The notes under the pieces: model-generated
What the model saw: only the letters and a program-made list of their open reading frames with translations
The model's database searches: none
What the model was told of the DNA's origin: nothing
Part shown: one piece after another, positions 25,391 through 33,413 of the stretch
Numbering within the stretch: position 1 is the stretch's first letter
Layout of the letters: every line of letters begins with the position of its first letter
Virus record (IMG/VR): IMGVR_UViG_3300017710_002137
Coordinates: 1 to 64,000 of that record
Reading direction: 5' to 3' (one strand)
Length of the DNA: 64,000 nucleotides
Source: a virus
Made by a program: the position numbers and the translations under genes

Positions 25391-25820
25391 CGGAAAATGT
25401 ATAACAGAAATATCAGATATGCCAGAAGGTACTATCGGATTCATATACAAAATTACAAATGGACAAACAGGTCAATATTATATAGGAAAAAAATCTCTAT
25501 ATTCACATAGAACTTTACCACCACTAAAGGGTTACAAAAGAAAAAGAAAAGTAGTGAAAGAATCTAAGTGGCAAGATTATCGTTCATCTAATGCAAATGT
25601 ACAACTTTGGTTTAGTGAAAATGATAAAGCTTTGAATGAAGATAGAAGAAAAGATATTAATGATAGATTAGAATTAAGGATTCTTAGATTCTGTAAAGGT
25701 AAAAAATCCTTAACCTATTATGAACTACAAGAACAATTCTCACATAATGTACTTGCAGACGAGTTATCTCTAAATGATAACTTATTAGGAAAGTTTTTTA
25801 GAAAAGACTTGGAAAATTAA
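25353..25820 (+). CDS. GIY-YIG nuclease-like protein
   Basis: The motif GFIYKITNGQTGQYYIGKK (about residues 29-47) is the GIY-YIG core that cuts DNA through a tyrosine and distal Glu. A basic segment follows (KGYKRKRKVVKES), suited to DNA contact. The ATG at 25353 lies inside the sulfotransferase gene; the ATG at 25374 would shorten the product by 7 residues and fits as well. T4-like phages contain Seg homing endonucleases of this type, but the 155 residues leave room only for the catalytic domain, so homing activity is not shown. Confidence 0.7.
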   Translation: MISKFLTMGWTYNGKCITEISDMPEGTIGFIYKITNGQTGQYYIGKKSLYSHRTLPPLKGYKRKRKVVKESKWQDYRSSNANVQLWFSENDKALNEDRRKDINDRLELRILRFCKGKKSLTYYELQEQFSHNVLADELSLNDNLLGKFFRKDLEN

Positions 25821-25839
25821 AATATTTTTTGTATATTTG
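25809..25839 (+). promoter_or_regulatory. Bacteroidota-type promoter giving a nearly leaderless mRNA
   Basis: TTG at 25809-25811 and TATATTTG at 25832-25839 are 20 nt apart, a full match to TTG...TAnnTTTG. The ATG of the SGNH-like gene is at 25844, only 5 nt later. In Bacteroidota, initiation lies a few bases after this box, so the transcript would start at or next to the start codon. Confidence 0.75.
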
Positions 25840-25843
25840 ATAT

Positions 25844-26599
25844 ATGGGTAAGAATACTTTAGTTGTAATGGGATGCTCTATGACAGAAGGTCAAGGATGT
25901 TGGGGTGATTTTAATAAACACATCACAAAAGTTGATGATATCTTAAAACTAAGGAAAAAATATATTAATAGATTTTACGAATTTGGTTGGCCAAATATTG
26001 TAGCTAAAGAACTTGGATTTGATAAAGTAATAAATTTAGGTAAAATAGGAAGTTCAACATCAGGTCAACTAAAGTTTTTTAAAGAACAGAATTTTGGTAA
26101 TGATAATGTATATATTATATGGATGTTAACTGAGCCAATTCGGTTTTCTTTTTATAAAAAAGGAAAAATAAAAAACATTCATCCAGCTAAAGGAACACCT
26201 ATTGGAAATTCCTATATAGATTTTGTAGATGATATAACATTAGATTCGTGTCTTGAACAATTATTTTACATTAAGTGTATGAGAGATATTTCTAAATTGA
26301 ATAACTATAATTTATTAATTACACATTGGAACTCTGCATCTAAACACACTCAATCATTAGATGATGTTACTGATAACTATTTACACAAAGTTCCAACAAC
26401 TATATTACCATCTAATAGAAAATTTATTTCAAATGTATGTGGTCATCCTAATGAATTGGGATATGATTGGATGGCAAAAACTATATTAAAAGAAATTAAA
26501 AATAATAATAAAAATTTTATCATATCTGATAAAAAAGATAAATTAGAATATATTGCACCTGAACACAAATCATATACTATAAATAAAGAATTACTATAA
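25844..26599 (+). CDS. SGNH/GDSL hydrolase-like protein
   Basis: The N-terminal VVMGCSMTEGQG (residues 7-18) is block I with nucleophile Ser12, and GHPNELGYDWMA near residue 198 supplies the block V His. The usual Asp three residues before that His is absent (Val here), so the triad is incomplete or arranged differently. SGNH enzymes remove or transfer acyl groups, often acetyl groups on sugars. The 251-residue protein overlaps the next gene by one base and heads a small operon with two oxygenases and a GT25 enzyme. Confidence 0.7.
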   Translation: MGKNTLVVMGCSMTEGQGCWGDFNKHITKVDDILKLRKKYINRFYEFGWPNIVAKELGFDKVINLGKIGSSTSGQLKFFKEQNFGNDNVYIIWMLTEPIRFSFYKKGKIKNIHPAKGTPIGNSYIDFVDDITLDSCLEQLFYIKCMRDISKLNNYNLLITHWNSASKHTQSLDDVTDNYLHKVPTTILPSNRKFISNVCGHPNELGYDWMAKTILKEIKNNNKNFIISDKKDKLEYIAPEHKSYTINKELL

Positions 26600-27129
26600 T
26601 GAGTGTTAAACAGATAAAAAATATATTAAATTTAGATACGTTATCTATTATCAAAAAGAATAATAGGGATGTTTTTATTAAACAAATTAATAATCTTCAA
26701 AAAAGTAAAGAATTTTGGAATTATAAAATAGTTCAATTTAGTAACGATGTATCAATATATAACTTACCAACAGATAGTTTAGAATTTGATTTAATAAAAA
26801 AAGATATAGATAAATTAAATTTAGAGGTTAATATACAAGGAATAATGTATTACTATTGGCAACCTGGTTCATATATTCCATGGCATAACGATGGTATCTA
26901 CTCTAATTCTATTACTATATACTTAAATAATAAATGGGATTATAGTGAAGGTGGTTTATTTTTATACAAAGATGGAAACGATATTAAAACTATAATACCA
27001 AGTGATAACTTAGGAGTTATTCAAACGGGTGGTGTTGAACACTCTACAACAATAACAAACACAGAATCCCCAATTAGAAAAACTATTCAAATATTTTTAA
27101 ACGATAAAAAACATAATACACTATTGTGA
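26599..27129 (+). CDS. 2-oxoglutarate/Fe(II)-dependent oxygenase
   Basis: This 176-residue protein has the double-stranded beta-helix iron site: WHNDG with His96 and Asp98, the distal His148 in GGVEHSTT, and Arg160 for 2-oxoglutarate in SPIRKTIQIF. Such enzymes hydroxylate proteins, sugars or nucleobases; P4H-like forms are frequent in T4-like marine phages. It is in a tight operon with SGNH-like and GT25 genes. The substrate is unknown. Overlap at both ends (1 nt and 4 nt) suggests translational coupling. Confidence 0.85.
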   Translation: MSVKQIKNILNLDTLSIIKKNNRDVFIKQINNLQKSKEFWNYKIVQFSNDVSIYNLPTDSLEFDLIKKDIDKLNLEVNIQGIMYYYWQPGSYIPWHNDGIYSNSITIYLNNKWDYSEGGLFLYKDGNDIKTIIPSDNLGVIQTGGVEHSTTITNTESPIRKTIQIFLNDKKHNTLL

Positions 27130-27851
27130 AAACATTTATAATCAGAATAAGTAGTAATGAAGATTCAGTTAGGTCTGTAAAACAAACAATCCAAAGTGCA
27201 AAAGATGTAGGATATAAAGAATCAATTGAAATATTTGAAGCAATTAAACCAACTGAGTGGAAAGAGATTCTACCATATGAAAATACGTTTCATAATTACG
27301 AAAGACCAGATAATGTTGGTGCTTGTTTTGCTTCTCATTATTTGTTGTGGAAAGAGTGTATAAAGTTAAATGAACCTATATTAATATTAGAACATGATGC
27401 AATATTCAAAAGTAATATACCTGATATAGATTTCAATATGTGTGTTAACTTTGGTAGACCGAGTTACATTAGACCTCATCATATGATTTATGAAGAACCA
27501 AAAGATGGATTAAATTGGCCAAATCAAGTTAACTTCTTAGGTCATCATGCATATGCAATTAAACCAAATGCAGCTAAAATATTCTGTGAAGATGTAAAGA
27601 AAAGAACTTTATCTGCAAATGATGTATGGATTGAAAGAGTAACATATCCATGGTTAGAAGAATATAGACCATTCCCCATTTGGGCAGATACTGATTTCTC
27701 TACTATACAAACGATGTTACCAGATGAAAACCCACTAAAACAAAAATATGATGAAATTACTGATGTTAATAGTCCTTATTACGATTATTTAATGAAACAT
27801 TTTTCTCATGTTCTAAAAGGACCACAATCAGAAAGACATATAGATATATGA
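27126..27851 (+). CDS. Glycosyltransferase family 25-like protein
   Basis: The start is GTG at 27126 in a GTGA overlap with the preceding stop. The region VGACFASHYLLWKECIKL (about residues 62-79) followed by ILILEHDAIF (about 85-94) matches the GT25 pattern 'GxxGCxxSH..W...ILEDD', where the acidic residues bind metal and nucleotide-sugar. GT25 enzymes include LPS galactosyltransferases and collagen hydroxylysine galactosyltransferases. Two 2OG oxygenases flank it directly, so hydroxylation followed by glycosylation of the same target is an attractive possibility. Confidence 0.75.
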   Translation: MKTFIIRISSNEDSVRSVKQTIQSAKDVGYKESIEIFEAIKPTEWKEILPYENTFHNYERPDNVGACFASHYLLWKECIKLNEPILILEHDAIFKSNIPDIDFNMCVNFGRPSYIRPHHMIYEEPKDGLNWPNQVNFLGHHAYAIKPNAAKIFCEDVKKRTLSANDVWIERVTYPWLEEYRPFPIWADTDFSTIQTMLPDENPLKQKYDEITDVNSPYYDYLMKHFSHVLKGPQSERHIDI

Positions 27852-28384
27852 TATTAGAAAAAAATATATTATCTAAGAGTGAATGTGATTTGTTTATAGA
27901 AAGAGCAACACTAAAAGGATTTAAAAATAGTTTAATTGGTGATGGAAACGAAAATTCTAATATAAGAACTTCCTATGAGGTAAATTTAGATATAGATGAT
28001 GTAGTTGGTAATCTATTATTAAATAAATTAAATGAGTTTAATATTACATCACTACCAAAGTATCTAAAAGTAATAAAATACACTAAAGGTTCTTTTTTTA
28101 AAAAACATAAAGATACCTACGATGATGTAAAAAATCGTAAAAGGTATAAAACAATGGTTTTACAACTATCTAATACTGCGGATTATCAAGGAGGTGATTT
28201 GAAGGTTTATACTGACTTGAGTAAAGATATATATTTCCCTATATCAAGACAACAGGGTTCGGTTTCTATATTTCCAAGTGATTTTACACATGAGGTTTTG
28301 GAAATTATTGACGGAATTAGGTACACTATTGTTATGTGGTTAGAATCAGATAATTTTGATAGTAATAAAAAAATATTAATATAA
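27848..28384 (+). CDS. 2-oxoglutarate/Fe(II)-dependent oxygenase
   Basis: The iron site is visible as KKHKDT with His87 and Asp89, the distal His148 in DFTHEVLE, and Arg158 in GIRYTIVMW. The 178-residue size is typical of compact P4H-like enzymes. It shares only the motif layout with the oxygenase at 26599, so the pair is not a recent duplication. It ends the operon that starts with the leaderless promoter at 25809. Substrate unknown. Confidence 0.85.
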   Translation: MILEKNILSKSECDLFIERATLKGFKNSLIGDGNENSNIRTSYEVNLDIDDVVGNLLLNKLNEFNITSLPKYLKVIKYTKGSFFKKHKDTYDDVKNRKRYKTMVLQLSNTADYQGGDLKVYTDLSKDIYFPISRQQGSVSIFPSDFTHEVLEIIDGIRYTIVMWLESDNFDSNKKILI

Positions 28385-28385
28385 A

Positions 28386-28417
28386 TTTGGAATTTACAAA
28401 TATTTTTCGTATATTTG
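28386..28417 (+). promoter_or_regulatory. Bacteroidota-type promoter of the replication genes
   Basis: TTTG at 28386-28389 is separated by 20 nt from TATATTTG at 28410-28417. The ATG of the primase gene is at 28437, giving a leader of roughly 15 nt. It matches the host consensus fully and is independent of the proposed late element. Confidence 0.75.
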
Positions 28418-28436
28418 TAGTGTTAAAAGTATAAAT

Positions 28437-29381
28437 ATGCTTTCACATCACGAGAAACAAGAGGTTATAAACATATTAAATGATGTTTTGGGTGTTGGTA
28501 CATCGATGAAAAACGATGAACAAGCACACCATTGTCCATTCTGCCATCATCACAAGAAAAAGTTACAAGTTAATTTAAAAACACAATATTGGCATTGTTG
28601 GGTTTGTGATGCAAAAGGAAGAAAGATACAGAGGTTACTTAAAAGACTGCATGTAGATTCTCGTAAATTAAAGAAAATATATGAAATCTATGGAGATGAT
28701 TATGTTGTATATTCAAAAGAAACTGAAGAAGAGAAGGTTGAGTTACGATTACCAAGTGAATTTAAATCACTTTTAAAAGTACCAACAGGTAAAGTAAAAC
28801 CTGTGTACAGAAAAGCTCTTAGGTATGCTGAAGATAGAGGTATTACTAAAGAAGATATTACAAGATATAATATCGGTTATTGTGATACTGGTATGTATTC
28901 CAATCGTATTATTATTCCATCTTATGATTCTGATAACAGACTCAATTACTTCATCGCACGTTCTATACACTCTGAAGAAAAGTTTAAGTATAAGAATCCG
29001 CCAGTTTCGAAAAATGTTATTATGTTTGAAAACCAAATAAATTGGAACGAACCAATAACATTAGTTGAGGGTGTATTTGATGCAATGGCGGTAAAAAGAA
29101 ATGCTATTCCTATACTTGGTAAATTTATTCCAAAAACTTTAAATGATACTATATATAAAAAGGGTGTTGAAAGTATCAATATATTATTGGATGGGGATGC
29201 TCAAGACCAGGCTTTATACTACACTATGCAATTCCAAAATCAAGGAATCACTACAAAAAATATTAAACCCACAGATAAAGATGCATCTGAAATGGGGTTC
29301 ACAGAAGTAAATAATAAATTAAAAGAATCTAAGAAAACAGGATTCGGTGATATTATATCACAAAAACTAAAAGGTTTATGA
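28437..29381 (+). CDS. DNA primase with CHC2-like zinc finger and TOPRIM
   Basis: This 314-residue enzyme makes RNA primers for lagging-strand synthesis. The N-terminal zinc finger has Cys33, Cys36, Cys54 and Cys57 (CPFC and CWVC). The TOPRIM core is visible as VEGVFDAMAV with Glu211 and LLDGDAQD with Asp252 and Asp254. The length is close to that of T4 gp61. It probably works with a gp41-type helicase that lies outside the window. It starts the replication/recombination transcript from a host-type promoter and overlaps the gp47-gp46 gene by 4 nt. Confidence 0.88.
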   Translation: MLSHHEKQEVINILNDVLGVGTSMKNDEQAHHCPFCHHHKKKLQVNLKTQYWHCWVCDAKGRKIQRLLKRLHVDSRKLKKIYEIYGDDYVVYSKETEEEKVELRLPSEFKSLLKVPTGKVKPVYRKALRYAEDRGITKEDITRYNIGYCDTGMYSNRIIIPSYDSDNRLNYFIARSIHSEEKFKYKNPPVSKNVIMFENQINWNEPITLVEGVFDAMAVKRNAIPILGKFIPKTLNDTIYKKGVESINILLDGDAQDQALYYTMQFQNQGITTKNIKPTDKDASEMGFTEVNNKLKESKKTGFGDIISQKLKGL

Positions 29382-32300
29382 TAATAAATAAGGTTTACCA
29401 CCTTGCAGATTTACACATTAGAAATCTACAAAGGCACAAAGAATACAAACAAGTATTTAAAAAATTCCTAAAACAAGTTAAAGAAGATAAAATTGAGGAT
29501 TCCCTCATTTATATTGCTGGTGATATTGCTCATGCTAAAACTGAGATGTCACCTGAACTCGTACACGAAATAAGTTGGTTTCTCACCGAGTGTGCGAAGT
29601 TAAGAGAAACTGTGTTAATCACAGGTAATCATGATTGTAATTTAAATAATTCCCACAGACTAGATGTACTCACACCTATTATCGAAAATCTTGGAAATAA
29701 TCGAATTCATTATCTTCGTGATACTGGTGTCTATAATATCCATAATCTTACTTTTGTTGTTTATTCTATATTGGATGACAAAGAAAATTGGCCTAAAGGA
29801 GATACCATTGATGGAGAAAATAAAATCGTTTTATTCCATGGACCAGTAAACAAAGCTCAAACAGATATCGGCTATACCGTTTCTTCAAACTCATTCCAAG
29901 TGGATATGTTTGATGGATTCGATATGGCCATGTTGGGTGATATCCACAAAAGACAAACATTCGGACCTGGTTATGAACACATTGCTTATGCTGGTTCTAT
30001 GATTCAACAAAATCATGGTGAGTTATTAGAGAATCATGGATATCTACTTTGGGATATTCCAACAAGAACTTTTACAGAACATCATCTACATAATGATTAT
30101 GGATTCTTAACAGTTGATGTAGTTGATGGTAAGATACCTCAATGGGTGTATGATGAGGTTGGTACTAAACTTCCAAAGTATCCAAGATTAAGATTACGAT
30201 TTACAAGAACAGAAGCTTCTGATATGAAAAGAAGAATAACTGAACTAAAGAAGTTATTCAAAGTTGCTGAAGTTACTGTAACGAGAACTGATACAATAGG
30301 ACAACTAAAAACAAATCAAAAGGTAAACAAAAACATCGTTGGTAATGTTAAAGATGAAACATTCCAAAACTCCTTAATACGAGATTACTTAGAAAGACAA
30401 TATTTGTTAGAAGATGAGGAGTTAGATAAGATAGCAGAAATTAACTCAGAGTTAAATGGACAGATAGATGATTCAGATTCAATAGGTAACATCTTATGGA
30501 CACCGAAAGAGTTTCAGTTTTCTAATATGTTTTCATATGGTGAGGATAACAAAGTAAGGTTTAATAAAGCTCAAGGTATCGTTGGTATCTTCGCTCCAAA
30601 TGCCTCTGGTAAATCCTCTCTCTTCGATGCATTATCATTTTGTATCTATGATAAGACTTCTCGTACAAACATCTCTAAGAACATCTTAAATAATCGTAAA
30701 ACAAACTTCTATTGTAAGTTTAACTTCGAGATAGATGGAATTGATTATTATATCGAAAGAAGAGCTAAATATGTTAGGAGACAAACATCGGTAAAGGTGG
30801 ATGTAGATTTTTGGAGAGATAACAATGGAGTTATAGAATCACTTAATGGAGAACAACGAAAAGATACTAATAAGGAAATAGAAAAGTACTTAGGTAAGTT
30901 CGAGGACTTTGTTTTAACTGCTCTTTCTCTACAAGGAAATAACGCACTCTTTATAGATAAATCACAATCGGAAAGAAAAGAAATACTTTCTCAATTCATT
31001 GGTGTAAACATCTTTGATAAATTATATCAAAAGGCTGCTGATGAGAATAGGGATAATGCAACACTTATCAGAAAATTTAAGAGTGATGATTTTACGACAA
31101 AATTAGCGGAAATCGACACTGATTTAAAAACAAACAAAAATGATTATAAACTTTTAGAGATAAATCAAAAAGCTTTAAAAGACGAAGAAGATGTGTTGAA
31201 CAAAAGGATTATATCCCTAAACGAGAAAATCGTTAAGTTGAATGCTGATAGTGGGGTTTCGATTGAAGAGTTAGAAAAAAGATTGAAAAACCTCGAAACC
31301 AAAAAGGATGGGGTTTCAACCACAAAAAGTTCGGTTCAAGAAAGAATCACCTTTAGGGAAGAACTACAAATTACTTTAGAAGAAATCTTAGATAAGTTTG
31401 ATGAAGAAGATTTAGAAGAAGGAATTACAAAATTAAAAAGATTAAGAAAGAATTTATCTAATATTGATTCTGAAATAGAAAAAATTAATATTAAGTTAGA
31501 ATCTTTATACGAAAGAAAACAGCACTTAGATTCACACAAATATAATGAGGATTGTGATATTTGTATGGAAAATTCTAAATCTATTTTAGATACAAAATCT
31601 GAAGTAGAATCAAAGATAAAGGAGTTGGAAGAATCTTTACAACACAATGAAAAAGAAAAGTTAGATTTAAACATTGAGATTGATTCTTTGAAAGGATATG
31701 AGGATGAGTGGGATAAGTATAAAGATGCTAAAGATAAAGAGGATAAATTAGATAGAGAAATATCCCAACTTATCAACAAGTTATCAACAACCGAAACTGA
31801 AGAAATCCGTTTAGATACACAAATTACTCAACAGCAACAACTTATCAAAGAATATTATAAGAATGAGAAACAAATTCAGAAGAATAAAGAAATCAGAGAT
31901 GAGATTAGTGGAGTAAGAGAAAAACTTACAATTGTTAAAGATGAACTTAAAGGATACAATACAGATATCCTTAAATTAAATGGTAAAGTATCAGCATTAC
32001 AGAATCAGAAAGAAACTATTGAAGATAGAATCAATGAGGTTAAGGATATGGAATCTCAAAGTAGATTATTTGATTTTTACTTAAATGCTCTTTCTAAAGA
32101 TGGTGTATCTTATGAATTGATTGAAAAAGCATTACCAATGATTGAGGGTGAGGTAAACAATATTCTTGCACAAATCGTAGAGTTTGGAATGCAATTAGAA
32201 ATTGATGGTAAAAACATTAATGCTTATTTAGTGTATGGAGACCAGAGATGGAGTTTGGAAATGTGTAGTGGAATGGAAAGGTTTATTAGTGGTTTAGCAA

Positions 32301-32536
32301 TTAGAGTTGCTCTAATCAATGTATGTAACCTACCAAGACCTAATTTCCTTGTGATAGATGAAGGATTCGGTACATTAGATAGTGAGAACCTACAATCCCT
32401 ATTTATGTTGTTTACATACCTTAAAACTCAGTTTGATTTCGTTATGATTATTTCACACATTGATTCAATGAGAGATGTTGTAGATGGTCTTATAGAGATT
32501 AAGAAAGAAAAAGGATTTTCTAATGTAAAATTTTAA
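29378..32536 (+). CDS. Fused gp47-gp46 (SbcD-SbcC / Mre11-Rad50) recombination nuclease
   Basis: One uninterrupted frame of 1052 residues joins both subunits of the double-strand-break nuclease. The Mre11/SbcD phosphoesterase part covers about residues 1-330: Asp11 and His13 in LADLHIRN, Asp49 in GDIAH, and TGNHDCN (82-88). The Rad50/SbcC ATPase follows: Walker A APNASGKSS (Lys412), coiled coil, zinc hook CDIC (Cys726, Cys729), signature-like CSGMERFISG and Walker B VIDEGFG (Asp994, Glu995). In T4 these are two genes. The complex processes ends for recombination-dependent replication and degrades host DNA. No internal start with a ribosome binding site was evident at the junction. Confidence 0.9.
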   Translation: MIINKVYHLADLHIRNLQRHKEYKQVFKKFLKQVKEDKIEDSLIYIAGDIAHAKTEMSPELVHEISWFLTECAKLRETVLITGNHDCNLNNSHRLDVLTPIIENLGNNRIHYLRDTGVYNIHNLTFVVYSILDDKENWPKGDTIDGENKIVLFHGPVNKAQTDIGYTVSSNSFQVDMFDGFDMAMLGDIHKRQTFGPGYEHIAYAGSMIQQNHGELLENHGYLLWDIPTRTFTEHHLHNDYGFLTVDVVDGKIPQWVYDEVGTKLPKYPRLRLRFTRTEASDMKRRITELKKLFKVAEVTVTRTDTIGQLKTNQKVNKNIVGNVKDETFQNSLIRDYLERQYLLEDEELDKIAEINSELNGQIDDSDSIGNILWTPKEFQFSNMFSYGEDNKVRFNKAQGIVGIFAPNASGKSSLFDALSFCIYDKTSRTNISKNILNNRKTNFYCKFNFEIDGIDYYIERRAKYVRRQTSVKVDVDFWRDNNGVIESLNGEQRKDTNKEIEKYLGKFEDFVLTALSLQGNNALFIDKSQSERKEILSQFIGVNIFDKLYQKAADENRDNATLIRKFKSDDFTTKLAEIDTDLKTNKNDYKLLEINQKALKDEEDVLNKRIISLNEKIVKLNADSGVSIEELEKRLKNLETKKDGVSTTKSSVQERITFREELQITLEEILDKFDEEDLEEGITKLKRLRKNLSNIDSEIEKINIKLESLYERKQHLDSHKYNEDCDICMENSKSILDTKSEVESKIKELEESLQHNEKEKLDLNIEIDSLKGYEDEWDKYKDAKDKEDKLDREISQLINKLSTTETEEIRLDTQITQQQQLIKEYYKNEKQIQKNKEIRDEISGVREKLTIVKDELKGYNTDILKLNGKVSALQNQKETIEDRINEVKDMESQSRLFDFYLNALSKDGVSYELIEKALPMIEGEVNNILAQIVEFGMQLEIDGKNINAYLVYGDQRWSLEMCSGMERFISGLAIRVALINVCNLPRPNFLVIDEGFGTLDSENLQSLFMLFTYLKTQFDFVMIISHIDSMRDVVDGLIEIKKEKGFSNVKF

Positions 32537-33171
32537 TGAAAGCGTATCACTTAGAAAAATCATTATTGGGTGGTGAAAAATTTCCTATCTATTATACACC
32601 AGAACTAAATGGTGGTGGTCTTTTTTGGTGTAATCAATTAAAAGAAATAAAGTATTCTTTACCAAAAGTAAATTCTGTTATGGAAATGGGATGTGGGCCT
32701 GGATTTATTGGGTTCTACATAAAACATCAACAAAACTTAAAAAAGTTAGTATTGATTGATATCTATGAACCAGTTAGAGAAGTAATTAATAAAACTATTA
32801 AAGAGTGTGGTTGGGAAGATGATGTGGAGTTATACATTAGTAATGGATTAGATGATTATACTGGTAGTAAAGTAGATATGGTTGTTTGTAATCCACCTCA
32901 TTTAACATCTCTTAGTGATTTTGAAAAGCATAAACATTTACAGACGGGTATTACTAAAAGAATGTTACTTGATGATGAGTTAAGGTTACATAAAAATTTT
33001 TTAGAAAACCTTGATGCTGTACTTCATCCAAATGGTTATGTTTTTTTATTAGAAAATAAAACGTCCGTTTTACCTGAAACGATATTAAAAATAAACCCCA
33101 AGCTTAAAATTATAGATTACATAGACCATCCTTCTTCTATGTGTTATTCTGCACTTTACCAACTTACTTAG
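32536..33171 (+). CDS. Class I SAM-dependent methyltransferase, HemK/MTS-like
   Basis: Motif I is MEMGCGPGFIGFY (about residues 49-61), the SAM-binding loop, and VVCNPPHL (about 116-123) is an NPP[YFH]-type catalytic motif found in enzymes that methylate amide or amine nitrogens, such as PrmC and DNA N6-adenine methyltransferases. Ala-Gln-type target domains are absent, so the 211-residue protein is a bare catalytic domain. It begins with a TAATG overlap after the gp47-gp46 gene and converges with the repressor gene, overlapping it by 8 nt. Confidence 0.75.
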   Translation: MKAYHLEKSLLGGEKFPIYYTPELNGGGLFWCNQLKEIKYSLPKVNSVMEMGCGPGFIGFYIKHQQNLKKLVLIDIYEPVREVINKTIKECGWEDDVELYISNGLDDYTGSKVDMVVCNPPHLTSLSDFEKHKHLQTGITKRMLLDDELRLHKNFLENLDAVLHPNGYVFLLENKTSVLPETILKINPKLKIIDYIDHPSSMCYSALYQLT

Positions 33172-33334
33172 AAACTCGTAATACATTGTTTGGTTTATCT
33201 TTATCAGATATACCTAATTTTATTTTTATCAATCTTTCAACTAATCCACTTTTAGAATAACCATTCTCACAGCAGTAATCGTGTAATTCTTTATATAATT
33301 CCCTTTTAACTTGTATTGTAGTATATTTTCCCAT
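33164..33334 (-). CDS. Ribbon-helix-helix repressor, 56 aa
   Basis: This is the only minus-strand gene that I support. The 56 residues show a basic strand YTTIQVKREL (about 4-13) followed by helices KELHDYCCENG and KSGLVERLIKI, the Arc/MetJ-type fold in which paired strands contact the major groove. The start at 33334 is preferred to 33379 because the longer form would contain the operator. No Shine-Dalgarno sequence precedes it. A palindrome directly upstream, also found at 5195, suggests autoregulation and a second target. The Lys-rich tail may be disordered. Confidence 0.75.
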   Translation of the reverse strand: MGKYTTIQVKRELYKELHDYCCENGYSKSGLVERLIKIKLGISDKDKPNNVLRVSK

Positions 33335-33350
33335 AATATATAGATTTCTA

Positions 33351-33366
33351 TTGAATATATATTCAT
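33351..33366. promoter_or_regulatory. Operator-like palindrome of the repressor gene
   Basis: TGAATATATATTCA (33352-33365) is a perfect 14-bp palindrome lying 17 nt upstream of the repressor ATG and just downstream of its TATATTTG box, thus across the expected transcription start. The 15-mer TTGAATATATATTCA is identical to 5195-5209. This placement is typical of a self-repressing gene. Confidence 0.55.
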
Positions 33367-33376
33367 AAATATAAAT

Positions 33377-33384
33377 CAAATATA
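33377..33384 (-). promoter_or_regulatory. Minus-strand -10-like box TATATTTG
   Basis: On the minus strand the sequence reads TATATTTG, a full match to TAnnTTTG, 42 nt upstream of the repressor ATG. I see no TTG at 20 nt spacing upstream, so the -33 part is weak. Confidence 0.45.
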
Positions 33385-33390
33385 TTTATA
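33383..33390 (+). promoter_or_regulatory. Proposed late promoter element TATTTATA
   Basis: TATTTATA lies 23 nt upstream of the fibre gene ATG at 33414. It overlaps the divergent TATATTTG box of the repressor by two bases, so late transcription of the fibre and early transcription of the repressor may exclude each other. Confidence 0.5.
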
Positions 33391-33413
33391 GTAAGATTAA
33401 TAGGAAATATTTT

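Noticed and set aside
31336-31779. 147-codon minus-strand frame opposite the gp46 coiled coil
   Set aside because: Antisense of a Lys/Glu-rich coiled coil gives long Ser/Phe-rich frames by chance; composition is not protein-like.
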